DNA of 50,302 bases from the NCBI GenBank assembly GCA_964448185.1, contig CAYUVO010000006.1, positions 1 through 50,302 of the forward strand. The letters are read 5' to 3'. The translations under genes were made by a program, and so were the position numbers. The DNA comes from OFTM382 sp964448185. Its GTDB lineage: Bacteria > Planctomycetota > Phycisphaerae > Phycisphaerales > UBA1924. The notes under the pieces are model-generated. The model worked only from the letters and a program-made list of their open reading frames with translations, was not told where the DNA came from and did not search any database. Below are positions 1-8,924 of this stretch, piece after piece (position 1 is the first letter of the stretch; each line of letters starts with the position of its first letter).

Positions 1-75
<75 letters not shown>

Positions 76-242
76 GCCCGCCGGGGGCCGCCCGGGCCGC
101 GCGAAAGGGCGGCGAGAAGTTGAGGGTTGTTCCATTTGCTTGGTGGAGGGTGCCACCGGGGCTGGAGCAAGTGCGGCTGGCTGGTGGTCGCCTAGCATGG
201 GCTTGGATCGGCTCAGGGCGAGACGCCTTGGGGCCGATGTTT

Positions 243-329
243 GGTGCGGTGGCCGAGCGGTTGAAGGCACACGACTTGAAATCGTGCAGACTTGAAAGAG
301 TCTCGTGGGTTCGAATCCCTCCCGCACCG
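243..329 (+). tRNA. tRNA-Ser, anticodon UGA
   Basis: A complete class II tRNA. The acceptor arm GGTGCGG (243-249) pairs with CCGCACC (322-328) and is followed by discriminator G329. The anticodon stem CACGA/TCGTG encloses the 7-base loop CTTGAAA, giving anticodon TGA, which reads UCA serine codons. The long variable arm is typical of tRNA-Ser, and the T arm carries GGTTCGAATCC. CCA is not encoded. It stands alone, transcribed toward the PilT-type gene. Confidence 0.97.
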
Positions 330-453
330 TTGAAAGAGCGATTTGCATATTAGAAATTGATATACATGACCTGGTAGTCCTGAATATGCTCTGGTGACGG
401 GGCATTCGCCTCGTCTCACTCGGCCCCACCTTCCTCTTCACAGGAGCCACGGG

Positions 454-1560
454 ATGCCTACCAGCAAGGTCACGATTCAGACGCTGCTTGCCATGATGGG
501 CAAGCAGGACGCATCCGATCTGCACATCAAGGTGGGCTTGCCGCCGGTGTTTCGCATCGGGGGGCACCTGCGCCGGCTGCACTCGGAGCCGATGAGCGAA
601 GAGCAGGCTGACCATTTGTTTGATCCGATCCTTTCGGACGATCTCAAAGAACGCTACCGCACTCTCGGTTCGATCGACTTTGCCTGGCACCTGCCCGATG
701 GCGACCGATTCCGCATCAACGTGTTCCGGTCGGGCAACCACGCGCACGCTGCGATTCGTCGGGTGCGTGCGACGATTCCGAGCTACGAAGACCTGCACCT
801 GCCACCGATTTATTCCAAGCTCGTCACCGACGCCCATCAGGGTTTGGTGTTGATCTGTGGCGTCACGGGCAGCGGCAAGAGCTCGACGCTCGCTGCCATG
901 ATCCAGCAGGTCAACCGCACGCGCGATGTGAACATCGTCACCATCGAAGACCCGATCGAGTACCGGTTTATCTCGGACAAATCCATCATCTCCCAGCGCG
1001 AGATCGGGATTGATGTCGCGGACTTCCCGACAGCGTTGCGGTCGGTGGTGCGTCAGGACCCCGATGTGATTTTCATTGGCGAGATGCGTGACGCGGAGAC
1101 GATTCTTGCGGGTATTCAGGCGGCCGAGACGGGGCACTTGGTGTTTGCGACGCTGCACACCGCCGACACGATGCAGTCGCTTGCTCGGATGCTCGAGTTC
1201 TTTCCGCCCAATGAGCGTGACTTTGTGCGCACGAGTCTGGCCAATACGCTCCTGGCGATCTGTGCGCAGATGCTGCTGCCTGCGACGACTGATTTCGAGA
1301 CGCGGGTGGTGCCCGCGACCGAGGTGCTGGTGGTCAACAGCGTGGCGCGGACGAAGATCGCTGACGGCGCGGATTCGGATCTGCCCACGATCATCTCGAG
1401 CAATCGCGCCGACGGCATGCGGAGCTTCAACGACTCGCTCGCCGAGCTTGTCGAAAATGAATGGGTGGATCTGCGGACCGCGTCGCATTATTCGCCCAAT
1501 CGTTCGCAGCTCGAGAGCCGATTGCGAGGCATGAGCATCCAGGATCAGACACTGGCGTAG
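454..1560 (+). CDS. pilT: PilT/PilU-type twitching motility ATPase
   Basis: Cytoplasmic hexameric ATPase of the PilT family, which powers type IV pilus retraction. The start at 454 is chosen because AGGAG (442-446) lies 7 bases upstream and the protein then opens like PilT; the same frame is open further upstream from 394. The product is 368 residues, normal for the family. Visible motifs: Walker A GVTGSGKS (about 136-143), Asp box TIEDPIEY (163-170), Walker B with IGEMRD (about 208-213), His box TGHLVFATLHT (226-236). The C-terminal part resembles PilT rather than the assembly ATPase PilB. No other pilus gene is in the window, so whether it acts as PilT or PilU cannot be told from context. 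Confidence 0.93.
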   Translation: MPTSKVTIQTLLAMMGKQDASDLHIKVGLPPVFRIGGHLRRLHSEPMSEEQADHLFDPILSDDLKERYRTLGSIDFAWHLPDGDRFRINVFRSGNHAHAAIRRVRATIPSYEDLHLPPIYSKLVTDAHQGLVLICGVTGSGKSSTLAAMIQQVNRTRDVNIVTIEDPIEYRFISDKSIISQREIGIDVADFPTALRSVVRQDPDVIFIGEMRDAETILAGIQAAETGHLVFATLHTADTMQSLARMLEFFPPNERDFVRTSLANTLLAICAQMLLPATTDFETRVVPATEVLVVNSVARTKIADGADSDLPTIISSNRADGMRSFNDSLAELVENEWVDLRTASHYSPNRSQLESRLRGMSIQDQTLA

Positions 1561-1600
1561 CCGACGAGATGGCGAGTGAGATGATGTGGTGGCGGTGGTG

Positions 1601-2272
1601 TTAGAAGCGGAAGCGGAACTGCGCGTAGAGGCTGTCGTCGCTGGTGCTCGGGATGCCCGAGGCGTGCGGGTCGGTTTGGAGCAGCTCTAATCCCAGACGC
1701 AAATCAACTCGGCGGGTCAGCCCGAGCTTGGCTTCGGCGCCGAAGACCGTGGCGCGAAACCCCGGGTCGAGCTCGCGCTGCCAGCCTCGGCCGCCGAACG
1801 AGAACCGCTTGTAGACCGGGACGTCGCCCATTGAGAAGCCGGTGGTCAGCGGCGCTGAGATATCGGGGACGCCCGACGAACTTTCGAGCGTGAACTCGTG
1901 CGTGGGGGCAAGAGCGGGAGTGCTCTGGTTGAAGGTCACGGGTTCGATGTCGAGTTTGGTTGCGAGACCATCAGCATTCAAGTCAGTGGCAAGACTCGAT
2001 GCCGGATTGGCGAGCGCCGCTCTCGGTGCGTGTACCAGCGGCGAGTGGAGGCCGAGATCGGTTTGAGAATCTGTCGGCGTGTCGGAAGAGTGGAGGCGCG
2101 AGAGCTGGAAGCCCGCGGGCGTGCTCAGCGATGCCTCGATCTCTGGATCGAAACCTGGGTCGAATAGGTTGGCGTCGGTGATGGATCTGCCCGCACCTTG
2201 AGCGAGTCCCGAGGCATATGTCGGGAGGAGCAGCGCTTGGATGATGAACAGGGCAAAGCCGCAGCGGCACAT
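1601..2272 (-). CDS. Exported protein with an outer-membrane-like C-terminus, function unknown
   Basis: 223 residues. The N-terminus has a hydrophobic stretch (about 6-20) ending in a plausible AYAS/AQG-type cleavage region, consistent with a signal peptide. The middle is low-complexity Pro/Ser/Thr-rich. The last about 60 residues contain alternating hydrophobic strands and end in SLYAQFRFRF, with the terminal phenylalanine typical of outer-membrane beta-strands. It may be an outer-membrane protein or a fragment of one; I recognise no specific family. A sigma70-like promoter lies just upstream (2321-2350). It is convergent with the PilT gene. Confidence 0.6.
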   Translation of the reverse strand: MCRCGFALFIIQALLLPTYASGLAQGAGRSITDANLFDPGFDPEIEASLSTPAGFQLSRLHSSDTPTDSQTDLGLHSPLVHAPRAALANPASSLATDLNADGLATKLDIEPVTFNQSTPALAPTHEFTLESSSGVPDISAPLTTGFSMGDVPVYKRFSFGGRGWQRELDPGFRATVFGAEAKLGLTRRVDLRLGLELLQTDPHASGIPSTSDDSLYAQFRFRF

Positions 2273-2320
2273 GAATGAACTCCACGATCAACCAGATGGA
2301 TCGGCCATCTGTCAACGAGA

Positions 2321-2350
2321 AGTATACATATCATTTGAGCCAAAGCTCAA
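2321..2350 (-). promoter_or_regulatory. Candidate sigma70-type promoter for the exported protein
   Basis: On the minus strand a -35-like TTGAGC (plus coordinates 2345-2350) and a -10-like TATACT (2321-2326) are 18 bases apart, about 50 bases before the start codon at 2272. The -35 lies in a small perfect hairpin, TTGAGC-CAAA-GCTCAA (2335-2350). Match by eye only. Confidence 0.4.
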
Positions 2351-2412
2351 CTGTTTAGCTGGTCTGATAATGCCGGGACTGGTTTGAGCCGCCCAGATCC
2401 GCTGGAGGAGTC

Positions 2413-3156
2413 TTAGTCACTCAGCGGGCACAGCCCGGCACGGATGGCGATTCGGGCCAGCTCAACCCGGTTTGTGGCCGTGAGCTTGTTGCCCAAGGCG
2501 ACGCGGTGCCATTCAACGGTCTTGACGCTGCGGTGGAGCGCTTTGGCGATATTCGCGGTCGAGAGGCCCATCCCGATGTGTGTGAGCACTTCGAGTTCAC
2601 GCTTGGTGAGGGCTTCGAGCTGTCCGAGGTCGTCGTGGACGGCGCGGATGATTTCGTTGCCGTCGCCTTGAACGCTCTGGGTAGATTCGGAGGCCGGGGC
2701 GTTGGAAGAGACCATGAGCACGCGGCCGATGCCCTCGCCTCGGGCGCTCAAAGGGCGGAAGCAGTCGTGAACGAGTCGGCCCCGAACGAGCCCGATGAGG
2801 GTGATGCCCGCAGCGGTGCTGAGCGTTCTGCGAAGGATCCGCAGGCGTTCTTCAGCGAGGGGCGTCTGGTAGAGGTCGGTGAGGTTCTTGGGCGTGGGTT
2901 GATCTTGGTCGAGTCTGAGCTCGATGCACGCTTGGTTGGCGCACTCGATGGCCCCGGTCTGGTCGATGACTGCGACCCGGCATGAGCTGTCACGCATGAG
3001 CGCGGTCCAGAGCACCGAGTCGTCTGTTGGATCGGTGCTCGGGGGAACTGGTGGGATGTGCTCGTCCATGGTGGGGTGCTCGATTCGGCTGGCGCTGATG
3101 CCGATAGCCCGGGCTCGGACGGGAATGGTTGCGTGGGTTCCGTTTGGTTGCTGCAT
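2413..3156 (-). CDS. LuxR-type transcriptional regulator with a PAS-like sensory region
   Basis: 247 residues. Residues about 180-240 form a GerE/LuxR helix-turn-helix: LTKRELEVLTHIGMGLS, then ANIAKALHRSVKTVEWH, as in NarL/LuxR DNA-binding domains. Residues about 50-150 look like a PAS fold (a VIDQTGAIECAN segment followed by LGLV/RPLSARGEG-like strands), so the protein probably senses a small ligand or redox state rather than being a phosphorylated response regulator: no receiver domain is present. The start at 3156 has an AAAGG about 10 bases upstream; Met30 (MDEHIPPVPP) is a possible alternative. The target genes are unknown; the exported-protein gene follows on the same strand after 140 bases but has its own candidate promoter. 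Confidence 0.85.
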   Translation of the reverse strand: MQQPNGTHATIPVRARAIGISASRIEHPTMDEHIPPVPPSTDPTDDSVLWTALMRDSSCRVAVIDQTGAIECANQACIELRLDQDQPTPKNLTDLYQTPLAEERLRILRRTLSTAAGITLIGLVRGRLVHDCFRPLSARGEGIGRVLMVSSNAPASESTQSVQGDGNEIIRAVHDDLGQLEALTKRELEVLTHIGMGLSTANIAKALHRSVKTVEWHRVALGNKLTATNRVELARIAIRAGLCPLSD

Positions 3157-3644
3157 ATCGGACCGACCTTTCTAGAAAGTTCTTGAAGTGATCGTCCTCT
3201 TCCCACCCCTGTTCGCCCATTGCTCGTTTCGCGCCTCAGAATCTTGGCAGGACCGGAGGTCAGGCAAGGGTTCAAGCGGAGCCGAGCGGTGCGATCACCA
3301 TCGGGATCGGACGCGTCTAGAGCAGAGTGCGCAGAGCGTGTGCGCACGGGGCCATGTTTTTGTGGAAAGTTTGCCAGCGCGGCTGCGGGGTTCACGAGTG
3401 GCCGGACAGCGGAGCCGAGGGGTTGATAGCAGAGGGTGCGTTGAACAGGGTGCTATCGGGCCATGCTTTTACTAGTTTTTTATTCATCACGTTTATGCGG
3501 CGTCTGCGTGCCCGGGAGCGATGGGGGCCGAATGATGGCACAGAACGATGTGCGCAACTGCTGATGGATTCAGGCGGTTGGCATGGATGACTGCTCGCCC
3601 GTGGCGAAGAGTTCAGTGCATACGAGTCCAACGGATACCCGACC
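3157..3644. other. 488-base intergenic stretch without a convincing gene
   Basis: Several short overlapping open frames exist here on both strands, but none has a Shine-Dalgarno, a recognisable domain or consistent codon use. A small palindrome TTCTAGAA (about 3171-3178) sits just upstream of the LuxR gene. I see no RNA gene. Confidence 0.5.
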
Positions 3645-4403
3645 ATGACCCAACACCATGAAAGCCCCACAGGCCAGAGCCAGCATTCGAGCCATCAGTG
3701 GGAACACGATGCGCACATGCTCGAAGGGCCCCGCGCCCGGCTCGAAGAACTCGCACGGGTGGCCCGGATTTCCATGGAATTTATCCGAGGATTCCGGGCG
3801 CTGCACTTCGTCGGCCCCTGCGTGACGGTGTTCGGGTCGGCCCGATTCGAGGAGGATCATCGGTATTACCAGCTCGCCCGCGAGACGGGCTGCGAGCTTG
3901 CCAAGGCGGGGCTCACGGTGATGACCGGGGGTGGCCCCGGGGTGATGGAGGCGGCCAATCGTGGGGCTAAAGAAGGCGGCGGGCGATCAATTGGATGCAA
4001 CATCCTGTTGCCCCACGAACAAGAGCACAACCCGTACCTCGATAAGTTCGTCGAGTTCCGGTACTTCTTTGTGCGCAAGGTGATGCTCGTGAAATACTCG
4101 GCGGCATTCGTCGTGTGCCCGGGCGGGTTCGGGACGCTCGACGAGGTGTTCGAGACGCTCACGCTGATTCAGACCGCGAAGATCAGTCAGTTTCCGATCG
4201 TGCTGATGGGCGTAGATTTCTGGACGCCGTTGTTCGACGTGATCCGTGAGCAGTTTCTTGGCGAGGGCACGATCAGTCCGAGCGATCTGGATCTGGTGAA
4301 GTTGACCGACGATCCGAAGGAGGCTGCGTCGATTGCTGCGGGGGCGATCAAGTGTCACCCCGAGTGTCCCAAGCCCAGCGTGTTGCTCGCCGAGACGCCG
4401 TGA
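3645..4403 (+). CDS. LOG-family protein (TIGR00730-type nucleoside monophosphate phosphoribohydrolase)
   Basis: 252 residues of the LOG / 'lysine decarboxylase-like' family, whose characterised members cleave nucleoside 5'-monophosphates (for example cytokinin ribotides) to free base and ribose 5-phosphate. The two signature motifs are present: GGGPGVMEAANRGA (95-108) and PGGFGTLDE (159-167), which form the phosphate-binding and catalytic site. The N-terminal about 50 residues are His-rich and variable. The family was often misannotated as lysine decarboxylase; no such activity is implied. The start has only a weak ribosome-binding site. The substrate cannot be inferred from the neighbours. 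Confidence 0.9.
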   Translation: MTQHHESPTGQSQHSSHQWEHDAHMLEGPRARLEELARVARISMEFIRGFRALHFVGPCVTVFGSARFEEDHRYYQLARETGCELAKAGLTVMTGGGPGVMEAANRGAKEGGGRSIGCNILLPHEQEHNPYLDKFVEFRYFFVRKVMLVKYSAAFVVCPGGFGTLDEVFETLTLIQTAKISQFPIVLMGVDFWTPLFDVIREQFLGEGTISPSDLDLVKLTDDPKEAASIAAGAIKCHPECPKPSVLLAETP

Positions 4404-4421
4404 TTGATTCTTGCATTTGGT

Positions 4422-4691
4422 TTAGGTTTCGCTGTGTAGTGCGCGTGCTTCGTGTATCCAGCGGAGGAGTCCTCGGGCGTTGAGGGCGCCGAAGACAATG
4501 TTGGCAACGACGCCCGCGGCACTGATGGCCATGAGGTTGAAGGCGATCCAGCTCAGATTGGCAGCGATGCCCCAGATCCAGCCGGAGTTGTGTTTGTTGC
4601 CGAGTTTCCAGGCGGAGATGGCGGTGCAGATCATGGCGAGCCAGTCGACGCCGTAGTAGCCAAAGAGCCAGTCGTAGAGGGTGCGATCCAT
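4422..4691 (-). CDS. Small membrane protein resembling PnuC-like transporters
   Basis: 89 residues with three likely membrane segments. The pattern (WLAMICTAISAW, a conserved LGNKHNSGWIWG loop, NLSWIAF, then a third helix ending in LNARG) resembles a half-size PnuC/YgjV-like membrane protein, but it is far shorter than the usual 200-residue PnuC. An AAGGA lies about 7 bases before the start. It is convergent with the LOG gene (18-base gap) and divergent from apt. Ligand unknown; the PnuC relation is a pattern impression. Confidence 0.7.
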   Translation of the reverse strand: MDRTLYDWLFGYYGVDWLAMICTAISAWKLGNKHNSGWIWGIAANLSWIAFNLMAISAAGVVANIVFGALNARGLLRWIHEARALHSET

Positions 4692-4782
4692 GGGAGGTTC
4701 CTTGGTCGTGAGTGTGGTGTGAGATCAAGCCGATACACTGAATTGGTTGAAATGCAGCCGAGGTGCTGCGGGAGAGCAAACG

Positions 4783-5307
4783 ATGCCCGATGCGTTGCGA
4801 CGATTGATCCTGGATGTCCCTGACTTTCCCGAGTCCGGGGTTGCGTACAAGGACTTTATGCCGTTGCTCGGGGATCCCTCGGCTCTGGCGCTCGCCGTCG
4901 AGCTGATGGCCAATCCATACCGGGGCATGGGCGTGCAATATGTCGTCGGGGCCGAGTCACGCGGGTTTATCTTCGGGACCGCGATCGCTCAGGCGTTGTC
5001 GGCGGGGTTTGTCCCGATCCGCAAGCCGGGTAAGCTGGCCCGCGAGGTCCACTCTCAGAGCTATGACCTCGAATATGGCAGCGACACCGTCGAGATCCAG
5101 ACCGACGCCTTTAAGCCCGACGCCCGCGTGCTGTTGGTGGATGACCTGCTCGCAACGGGTGGAACCCTCGATGCCTGTGGCAAGCTCGTGGCCCGGTGCG
5201 GCGCAAGCCTGATCGGGATCACGGTGCTCATTGAGCTCGATTATCTCAAGGGTCGCGACAAGCTCGCAGCCCTCGCGGATATCCACGCGGTGCTGCACTA
5301 CACCTAA
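4783..5307 (+). CDS. apt: Adenine phosphoribosyltransferase
   Basis: Cytoplasmic purine-salvage enzyme: adenine + PRPP gives AMP + pyrophosphate. The start at 4783 is preferred over the upstream in-frame TTG (4747) because GGGAG at 4770 is well placed and the product, 174 residues, matches the family. Diagnostic motifs: the opening IPDFP-like segment (VPDFPESGVAYKD, 12-24), VVGAESRGFIFG (54-65), and the PRPP loop VLLVDDLLATGGT (116-128). A planctomycete-type palindrome lies directly downstream at 5325. Confidence 0.96.
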   Translation: MPDALRRLILDVPDFPESGVAYKDFMPLLGDPSALALAVELMANPYRGMGVQYVVGAESRGFIFGTAIAQALSAGFVPIRKPGKLAREVHSQSYDLEYGSDTVEIQTDAFKPDARVLLVDDLLATGGTLDACGKLVARCGASLIGITVLIELDYLKGRDKLAALADIHAVLHYT

Positions 5308-5324
5308 GCATGTCCATAGAAAAA

Positions 5325-5348
5325 CCGCTCCCTGACGGTCGCGGCTCG
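5325..5348. repeat. Intergenic palindrome-like element related to the CGAGCC repeats
   Basis: Between the convergent apt and PH-domain genes the sequence CCGCTCCCTGACGG-TCGCGG is followed by CTCG. The outer CCGC/GCGG arms can pair, and the GCGGCTCG tail resembles the ACGGCTCG tail of the four palindromes listed elsewhere in the window. It may act as a bidirectional terminator structure. Confidence 0.5.
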
Positions 5349-5383
5349 TTCTGAGAGGTCGTCACGAATCACACATGACCGAA

Positions 5384-6001
5384 TCAGTTGACGTCGAGTT
5401 CGCGGACGCCCCGTGCCTTGCGGACTTTTTCGACGTGTTCGCGGATGAGTTCGCGCACGCCGTCAGCCTTGGGCACGCTGTGGACGAACATCTCGGGCAT
5501 GGTTGCATCACTCGAGAGCACTCGTACCGTGCCCAGCCCGACAAGACGTTGGATGAAGGGGCGGTGGAGTTCGCTGTCCTTGATGCGGTAGAGCTCGATT
5601 TCTTCGAGGTGTTTACTGAAGACGCCGGTTTCGAGTTGCAGGCGTTGGGTGGTCAGCGTGTAGCGAGTGCAGCGGACGTCGAGCCACTTCCAGATCGCGA
5701 ACGGGATGGGCAGCACAAGCAGGCACGAGACGAACCACCAGAAGTTGACCCATTGGCTGGGTGATCGGCTCCAGACCTCGCCCTCGGGTCCGATGGGGCC
5801 GGCGGCTCCGGTTCGACCTGTGGAACTGCCGCTGAAAGGATCGTTCTCGGTGTGGCTGCTTTCGAGTTCGACCGCGTTGGGTTCGATCCCGATCGCCTGG
5901 GCCATGGCCTTGGCTTCGGCGCCACTCGCGGCCTCGAAGCGTTTGGTGACTCGCTGACCCGACTGGGTATCGACTCCGTGAACGGTGTAGACCTGTGCCA
6001 T
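5384..6001 (-). CDS. Membrane-anchored bacterial PH-domain protein
   Basis: 205 residues. The start at 6001 follows GAGAGGG with good spacing, which decides against the longer frame from 6046. Residues 1-75 are soluble, with low-complexity Gly/Pro around 57-75; a hydrophobic segment spans about 84-106; residues about 108-195 match the bacterial PH-like domain (DUF304/YdbS type): a TRYTLTTQRLQLETGVFSK entry motif, the EEIELYRIKD strand and the VRVLSSD strand. Such proteins lie under the membrane; their role is usually unknown. It is convergent with apt. Confidence 0.8.
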   Translation of the reverse strand: MAQVYTVHGVDTQSGQRVTKRFEAASGAEAKAMAQAIGIEPNAVELESSHTENDPFSGSSTGRTGAAGPIGPEGEVWSRSPSQWVNFWWFVSCLLVLPIPFAIWKWLDVRCTRYTLTTQRLQLETGVFSKHLEEIELYRIKDSELHRPFIQRLVGLGTVRVLSSDATMPEMFVHSVPKADGVRELIREHVEKVRKARGVRELDVN

Positions 6002-6130
6002 TGTGCCCTCTCTGCGACCCGGGACAACGCCCGCCGCGGTGTACACAGCGTAGCCGATGGGCCATGATGTATTGGCTTTCTTCGCTATGTGCTTTCAGGA
6101 AGGTGATGCGCGTTCTTTTTCTGTGCGCAC

Positions 6131-6164
6131 AAAAACACCGCCCACGCATCGAGCGCAGGCGGTG
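6131..6164 (-). terminator. Rho-independent terminator of the PEP-CTERM gene
   Basis: Read on the minus strand: CACCGCC, a 15-base loop region, GGCGGTG, then TTTTT. The stem is 6136-6142 with 6158-6164 and the T-tract is 6131-6135. It lies 34 bases past the stop codon at 6198. Confidence 0.8.
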
Positions 6165-6197
6165 AGGAGTAGAAGAGGATCTGTCGCCGTGTTCGCT

Positions 6198-6866
6198 TTA
6201 GCGTTGACGCCGGCGGGCGGCTGCGATCCCGCCCAGCGCGAGCAGCGCGGCGCTGCCGGGTGCGGGGATGAGAGTTCCCGTGAACAACCAATCCTGGGTG
6301 CCGGGCGAATCTTGACCGTTCTGGTTGGTGGTCAACCAGCCTTGGCCGACCCAACTCGTGTTGTCGTTATCGAGGCGGTGGCCATCGGGGGCGAAGATGA
6401 ATGCATTGTTGTCGTTATCGACGACGGGGAACACGTCCTCGGCGTCGCCATTGATGGGGGTGATGGACCCGGTGTTGAGCGCGTTATTGACTCCTAGGAC
6501 GCGCCAGCCGCCGTTGAACTCTTCGACGTTAGAGATGTAGTTGAAGTTAAGGTTGTACAGCTCGGGGTCAGCAAATACTCCGCCGACGACTTCTCCGCCT
6601 TCGACGAGACCGCTAATGCTCATGGAGATGTCGCCTCCATTCATGGTGTTATCGGTCACGGTGAGTTGTACGTCGATGAACGAGAAGACGGTGATGGCAC
6701 CCATCATGCCGTCCATCCGCAGGCCGTAGGCGGGCGGTGCAGCGTTGCCGTCGGGGTGATTGTCCAGGCTGAAGGTGCTGATGACGGGCGTAGCGTTGGC
6801 GGTGGCTGCGAGCGCACACAGCACCCCGGCCGCGCAGAGCGGCATGGAAACTAATTTGGCAAACAT
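6198..6866 (-). CDS. PEP-CTERM sorted exported protein
   Basis: 222 residues. The start at 6866 is preceded by AGAAAGA and gives a normal signal peptide (MFAKLVSMPLCAAGVL..., cleavage after about ATANA). The body is a beta-rich extracellular region without a known domain. The C-terminus is a tripartite PEP-CTERM tail: LIPAPGS motif, hydrophobic AALLALGGIAAA, and the basic RRRQR end. Such proteins are recognised by exosortase/EpsH and attached to or released at the cell surface. Exosortase itself is not in this window. It has its own terminator, so it is probably monocistronic. Confidence 0.88.
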   Translation of the reverse strand: MFAKLVSMPLCAAGVLCALAATANATPVISTFSLDNHPDGNAAPPAYGLRMDGMMGAITVFSFIDVQLTVTDNTMNGGDISMSISGLVEGGEVVGGVFADPELYNLNFNYISNVEEFNGGWRVLGVNNALNTGSITPINGDAEDVFPVVDNDNNAFIFAPDGHRLDNDNTSWVGQGWLTTNQNGQDSPGTQDWLFTGTLIPAPGSAALLALGGIAAARRRQR

Positions 6867-7039
6867 GACGTGTCTTTCTCTTCTTCTAACAACTGGCCCG
6901 GGCCAAAACGCAAGGCCGGGTTTCACTCCGCAATGACCATAAGCCCTTGCGGGATAGACAACAAGAGAAAGTGCATGAAAATATACAATTTTCGTTTGCG
7001 GATCGGCATATTAGGTTATTGAGAGGAACGATAACTCGA

Positions 7040-8887
7040 TCATGGACCCGGTTGTGCGGGCTGGAGGTCCGCAAACTCTTTCTTGGCCGCTTCGATCGCT
7101 GCGGGCAGCCAGGTCATGGGTTCTAGATCGACATCGCCCCAGCGCGCGTCATCCTTGATCTCGCATACGGCTAAGAGCGCCGGGTCGTCGTCTGCATAGC
7201 TTAGGTCATCGAGCAAACTATGGATGAGCTCGGGCACCTTGAGCTGGTCGTGGGCGGTCCACAGCAACAATGATTCTGCCGCGAAGATTCGCAGCTCGGT
7301 TGGCGCCTCAAATGTCAGGTAGTTATTGTACAGCCACATCGAAAGGTCAAGTGGACTGCTCGATTTCACGGGGCCTTGATAGCGGTTCTCTCGCAGCATG
7401 GTAAAGAGTTCACGCAAGGCATTGTTCTTTGTTTCAGCAAGGATAGTGGGGCAGACATCCATCGCCATCACGCCTGCTGCAAATAACTCAGGATCACTCT
7501 CATCGAGAGCAGCAAGAACAGCACGAGCGAAACGATGAACTTCGATTTCAGTAAGATCCTCTTCGGTGTACATCACCCATGAAAACAGAAGAAACGCCTG
7601 GATTCGCTGATCCTTGGTGCCGTGAAGAGCCATATCAATCACACGCTCTCGGAACGCGGCATCAGCTCTCGCCAATCGCTTTGCAAGATTTTGATCTCTT
7701 GGATTTGTCCTTACTGAAGGGGTGTTCCAGAGCTCGTCCTCGACCCAAGCGATGACTTGGGATCGATGGGATGACGTCACTGCAAGGATAGACTGTGCGC
7801 TCCAACCAACGAAGTCACTCCTGCCGATTTGGGTGAACAGCACAGGGATATCGTCGGCTTCTAGGCTGTCATCCGAGATGTTGGCGAGGGTTTCATAGTA
7901 TTGAGTATTTATTATCACAGATTCAGCGGAGGGATTGTTGCCTTTGGCATACTCGATAAACATTCGGCCGATGACATGCGATGCGAGTATTGTCTCGGTA
8001 GAATCTTGATCGGAAAAATGCCCCGCCTCATCAGCTGTGTTTCCGGCGAGGGCGATCAGCTTCGCAAGTTGAGCATCTGGCGTGTTCGGGTTGGCGATGT
8101 CGTCGCGGATCGCACGCCAGACACTTCGTTTCAATGGATCATCATCAAACGAATATGCGAGACGGTCAGCGAGTGAGCCGTCGGTGTATTCACCCCAACT
8201 GGTCATGCCCTTCGTGCCATAGATCATGTCTTCGGGCAGCACGTCGATGCCCATGACGAGAGCCCAGTTGGGAACGAGGCCGTAGGCGCCGTTGGCGTTG
8301 TATTGATTGAATCCCCATTCGATGCCTAGGCCGATTGGCCAGACGAACGCGATGGCCAAGGCTGCCGCGATGCGCTTTCGCGGGCGGTAGACGGCTGTGC
8401 GATCATGCCCGCACTCGGGGCAGATCACGCCGGGGGTCTCGCTCATGTCGTACTTGCACTTTCGGCAGCGATGCGGGCGAGGCCACACTCTCTTTGAGAT
8501 ACTCAGCGCGAACAGGATGATCGCGTAGACGAGCACCCCGACGCCCATCCAGTCAAACCAGCCGAGAGCGCGGCTGTAAGGTCCGTAGGCGATGGCATCA
8601 ATGATGCCAGACTCCAAACGCAATTCTTGGTAGAACCAAAATCCAGAATGGAACAAAGCATAGAAGCCCACAAGAACCAGCAAGATCCCGATCAGCACTC
8701 CCCGCAGGCCGATCGACGATGTGGCGATGAGTCGGAAGAGTGCGGTGCGAGTGTCGGGTCCCACAACTGCCCGCCGCTTGCGGAGCGTGAGGAGCCCACG
8801 CAGCATCGCCGTTAGACCGATGCAAACAACCAAGGTTCCTGCGAGCGTGGCCAGCACGCCCAAGAGATGAGCCATCGCATCAGACAT
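7040..8887 (-). CDS. Multi-pass membrane protein with a planctomycete zinc ribbon, function unknown
   Basis: 615 residues. Hydrophobic helices lie at about 8-30, 58-80 and 112-132, followed by a zinc ribbon with Cys141, Cys144, Cys156 and Cys159 (CRKCKYDMSET ... CPECG), then another helix at about 173-190. The remaining about 420 residues are soluble, alpha-helical looking and of unknown family. The C-x2-C-x-Y-D/CPECG ribbon is a hallmark of planctomycete membrane proteins. No good ribosome-binding site precedes the start at 8887. The gene follows thrS on the same strand after 37 bases and could be cotranscribed with it. Confidence 0.75.
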   Translation of the reverse strand: MSDAMAHLLGVLATLAGTLVVCIGLTAMLRGLLTLRKRRAVVGPDTRTALFRLIATSSIGLRGVLIGILLVLVGFYALFHSGFWFYQELRLESGIIDAIAYGPYSRALGWFDWMGVGVLVYAIILFALSISKRVWPRPHRCRKCKYDMSETPGVICPECGHDRTAVYRPRKRIAAALAIAFVWPIGLGIEWGFNQYNANGAYGLVPNWALVMGIDVLPEDMIYGTKGMTSWGEYTDGSLADRLAYSFDDDPLKRSVWRAIRDDIANPNTPDAQLAKLIALAGNTADEAGHFSDQDSTETILASHVIGRMFIEYAKGNNPSAESVIINTQYYETLANISDDSLEADDIPVLFTQIGRSDFVGWSAQSILAVTSSHRSQVIAWVEDELWNTPSVRTNPRDQNLAKRLARADAAFRERVIDMALHGTKDQRIQAFLLFSWVMYTEEDLTEIEVHRFARAVLAALDESDPELFAAGVMAMDVCPTILAETKNNALRELFTMLRENRYQGPVKSSSPLDLSMWLYNNYLTFEAPTELRIFAAESLLLWTAHDQLKVPELIHSLLDDLSYADDDPALLAVCEIKDDARWGDVDLEPMTWLPAAIEAAKKEFADLQPAQPGP

Positions 8888-8924
8888 GCTTACAAGATAC
8901 CCGCAATGGCGAGCGAAGATGGTG

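Noticed and set aside
3188..3590. Several short frames between the LuxR gene and the LOG gene
   Set aside because: No ribosome-binding site, domain or coding bias; they overlap one another.
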